This document shows positions 62,400 to 64,000 of a stretch of 64,000 nucleotides of DNA, piece after piece (the first letter of the stretch is position 1; every line of letters starts with the position of its first letter). The notes below the pieces were generated by a model, which did no database searches, was not told the DNA's origin, and saw nothing but the letters and a program-made list of their open reading frames with translations. A program made the translations under genes and the position numbers. Source of the DNA: Paenibacillaceae bacterium (GTDB taxonomy: Bacteria; Bacillota; Bacilli; Paenibacillales; Paenibacillaceae); NCBI GenBank assembly GCA_004134985.1, contig REGQ01000058.1, forward strand, positions 62,001 to 126,000. The letters run 5' to 3'.

Positions 62400-63434
62400 T
62401 TATCCCCCTTTCAGTCCCGTCTTGCGCCGCTTGAGCAAATAAGCGAAAAACGGCGCGCCGATAAACGCTGTAATAATGCCAAGCTGAATTTCCTTCGGAC
62501 TCATCAGCATTCTGGCCAATGTATCCGCCCACAGCACATACAGCCCGCCACCGATAGCGGACAGCGGAATGATCAGCCGATAATCCGGGCCGACCAGCAG
62601 GCGCACAATGTGGGGAACGACCAGACCAACGAACCCGATCACACCGGCGACCGATACGGCAGCAGCCGTAAGCAGCGTGCTGAACACGAGCACAATCAGT
62701 TTCGTCCGCTCAACATGGACGCCCATATGAGCTGCCTGTCGCTCGCCCAGTGTAAACAGGTTCAGCGCCCGCGCATAGTAGATCAGAACCGGCAATGACC
62801 CGATTACAAAAGGCGCCAGCATGCTCACATGGCTCCAGTTGCGCTTGGAAAGACTCCCCATCAGCCAAAATAAAATCTCATTGATGACTCCCTGCGATAA
62901 TGAAACCATATAAGATACAAAAGCGCTTAAAAAAGCTTGCAGCACAACACCTGACAAAATAAGCGTCTCGATGCCCATTTGTCCCTCGCTGCGGGCAAGC
63001 CAGAACACCGCAAGCATCGTTATCATGCCGGTAGCGAACGCAACGGCTGGAATCGACCAGAGGCCAATGATGCCTTGCAAGCCGAATAAAATAATAAAGG
63101 CAGCCCCGAGCGAGCTGCCAGAGGCGACGCCGAGCGTATACGGATCGGCCAGCGGATTGCGCAGCACGCCTTGAAACCCCGCGCCTGCCAGCGCCAGACA
63201 GGCGCCCACCAGCACAGCCAGCATAATCCGCGACAGCCTTACCTGAACAATAATCGCTTCTTCCAGCGGTGTCCACTCCACCGCTGCCTTGCTTACCCAT
63301 GGTAGCTGATGCAGCAAAATATGCCATACTTTCACGAATGGAAAACCTGCGGAACCAATGGACAACGCTGCGACGATGGATGCGGCAAGGAGGAGCATCG
63401 CTGCTCCTCCATAAGCTACTGCTTTTGATTTCAT
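62400..63434 (-). CDS. btuC: Corrinoid ABC transporter permease (BtuC-type)
   Basis: The FecCD/BtuC-family permease has about ten spans, 344 residues from ATG 63434. ALAGAGFQGVLRNPLADPYTLGVASGSSLGA is the family signature. ATG 63434 starts just past the btuF stop (63439) but lacks a clear site. TTG 63473 (GGAG 4 nt upstream) is an alternative that would overlap btuF. Confidence 0.9.
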   Translation of the reverse strand: MKSKAVAYGGAAMLLLAASIVAALSIGSAGFPFVKVWHILLHQLPWVSKAAVEWTPLEEAIIVQVRLSRIMLAVLVGACLALAGAGFQGVLRNPLADPYTLGVASGSSLGAAFIILFGLQGIIGLWSIPAVAFATGMITMLAVFWLARSEGQMGIETLILSGVVLQAFLSAFVSYMVSLSQGVINEILFWLMGSLSKRNWSHVSMLAPFVIGSLPVLIYYARALNLFTLGERQAAHMGVHVERTKLIVLVFSTLLTAAAVSVAGVIGFVGLVVPHIVRLLVGPDYRLIIPLSAIGGGLYVLWADTLARMLMSPKEIQLGIITAFIGAPFFAYLLKRRKTGLKGG

Positions 63435-63438
63435 TGTA

Positions 63439-64000
63439 TTACTTGAACAGATCAGGATGAATCGCCTTGGCAAGCTCCAAAAGCCCCTCAGTCAACCGGG
63501 GACCTGGACGCACCAACGGATCTTCCGTCACAGCAATGAGCCGGTCATTCTTTACCGCTTCTACGTTCTCCCAGCCCGGACGGCTGGTGATCCCTTCAAG
63601 AAGACTCTTGTCATCGCCCATATTTGGATAAACAATTACATCAGGATTGCTTTCCAGTACTTTTTCAGGATCGATTTCGAACCATCCTTGCTCATCGCCG
63701 GCAACATTTTCCCCGCCTGCCAACGTCATCAGCTCATCAAGAAATGTTCCTTGACCTGCCGAGTAGCCCGCATAGTATTCCAGGTACACCTTTTTCTTCG
63801 GCGCATCCTTGACCGTGTTCACAACCTGTTCCTTCGCCTGACGCATTTCTTCTGCCACTTTCGACGCTTCCTCCGCATGGCCGGTAATCAAGCCTAGCTG
63901 CTCCATATGTGTAATCGTCTCATCCAGCGTAGTGGGATTTGAAGAGAAAACCGTAATATTCAGTTCACGCAGTTGATCGATTACCTCCTTGGTCATCGAA
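63439..64000 (-). CDS. btuF: Corrinoid-binding lipoprotein (BtuF-type), partial
   Basis: Only the C-terminal about 187 residues are inside the window, and the frame remains open at base 64000. TTLDETITHMEQLGLITGH, YSAGQGTFLDELMTLAGGEN and NPDVIVYPNMGDD are typical of BtuF/periplasmic-binding proteins. It captures cobalamin or cobinamide and delivers it to BtuCD. The signal peptide, and probably a cobalamin riboswitch for the cluster, would lie outside. Confidence 0.85.
   Translation of the reverse strand, partial: SMTKEVIDQLRELNITVFSSNPTTLDETITHMEQLGLITGHAEEASKVAEEMRQAKEQVVNTVKDAPKKKVYLEYYAGYSAGQGTFLDELMTLAGGENVAGDEQGWFEIDPEKVLESNPDVIVYPNMGDDKSLLEGITSRPGWENVEAVKNDRLIAVTEDPLVRPGPRLTEGLLELAKAIHPDLFK

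Noticed and set aside
63439-64000. Cobalamin riboswitch for the cob cluster inside the window
   Set aside because: No B12 box was seen between 52400 and 64000; if present it lies upstream of btuF beyond the window.

Overview
The window reads as chromosome of a spore-forming, aerobic Gram-positive of the Paenibacillus type. The basis is gene content: YheC/D spore-coat ATP-grasp, Zur, BdbC/D, YtxJ, HflX, a DUF3900-like protein, a WGxxGxxG protein, cydABDC order, strong AGGAGG ribosome sites and a mid-range G+C. Most genes lie on the minus strand. No rRNA or tRNA gene was seen.

Layout. 1-1808: 5' part of a secreted protein whose visible C-terminal 352 residues are an uninterrupted Asp-Ala dipeptide repeat. 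2139-2999: squalene/phytoene synthase-like gene. 3199-4190: repeat-rich gap with an IS630-type transposase remnant and six 51-bp hairpin repeats. 4236-10316: cydABDC (cytochrome bd and its ABC exporter), preceded by an FNR-type palindrome. 10634-13393: orphan NarL-type regulator, then two small c-type cytochromes around a SCO copper chaperone. 13499-19365: WG-repeat protein, hflX with a long leader (uORF plus terminator), MATE transporter. 19592-20481: zur behind the scar of a ycgR-ycgQ deletion. 20529-23232: metE under a cobalamin riboswitch. 23316-29525: ABC-transporter operon with an embedded ECF sigma factor. 29744-37653: bdbC/bdbD, LigD-type ligase, Rieske protein, odhAB, ytxJ. 37997-50461: cell-wall and spore genes, a Hpt-REC-GGDEF-REC protein, DEAD-box helicase with a repeated tail, HrpB, a D,D-carboxypeptidase. 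50585-52379: a VanRS-like two-component pair. 52646-64000: cobalamin salvage and late-assembly cluster (btuFCD, cobT, cobU, cbiB, cobS, cobD, cobQ, cbiZ, cobC-like phosphatase).

How it fits together. The cob cluster imports and remodels corrinoids, and metE, the cobalamin-independent methionine synthase, is controlled by a B12 riboswitch with a clear intrinsic terminator. The cytochrome bd operon, c-type cytochromes, SCO and odhAB describe a branched aerobic respiratory chain.

The most unusual structure is a family of IS630-derived elements. Copy 2 (54326-55178) sits inside the cob cluster, is bounded by near-perfect 19-bp inverted repeats, keeps only the last codons of a transposase, and carries nine 51-bp hairpin repeats in place of the transposase body. 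Copy 1 (3312-4190) shares the left end, the array and about 130 bp of right flank. A fragment of copy 1 recurs inverted at 53401-53445, so cbiZ lies between pieces of this family. A second point of interest is the hflX leader, which looks like a ribosome-sensing attenuator.
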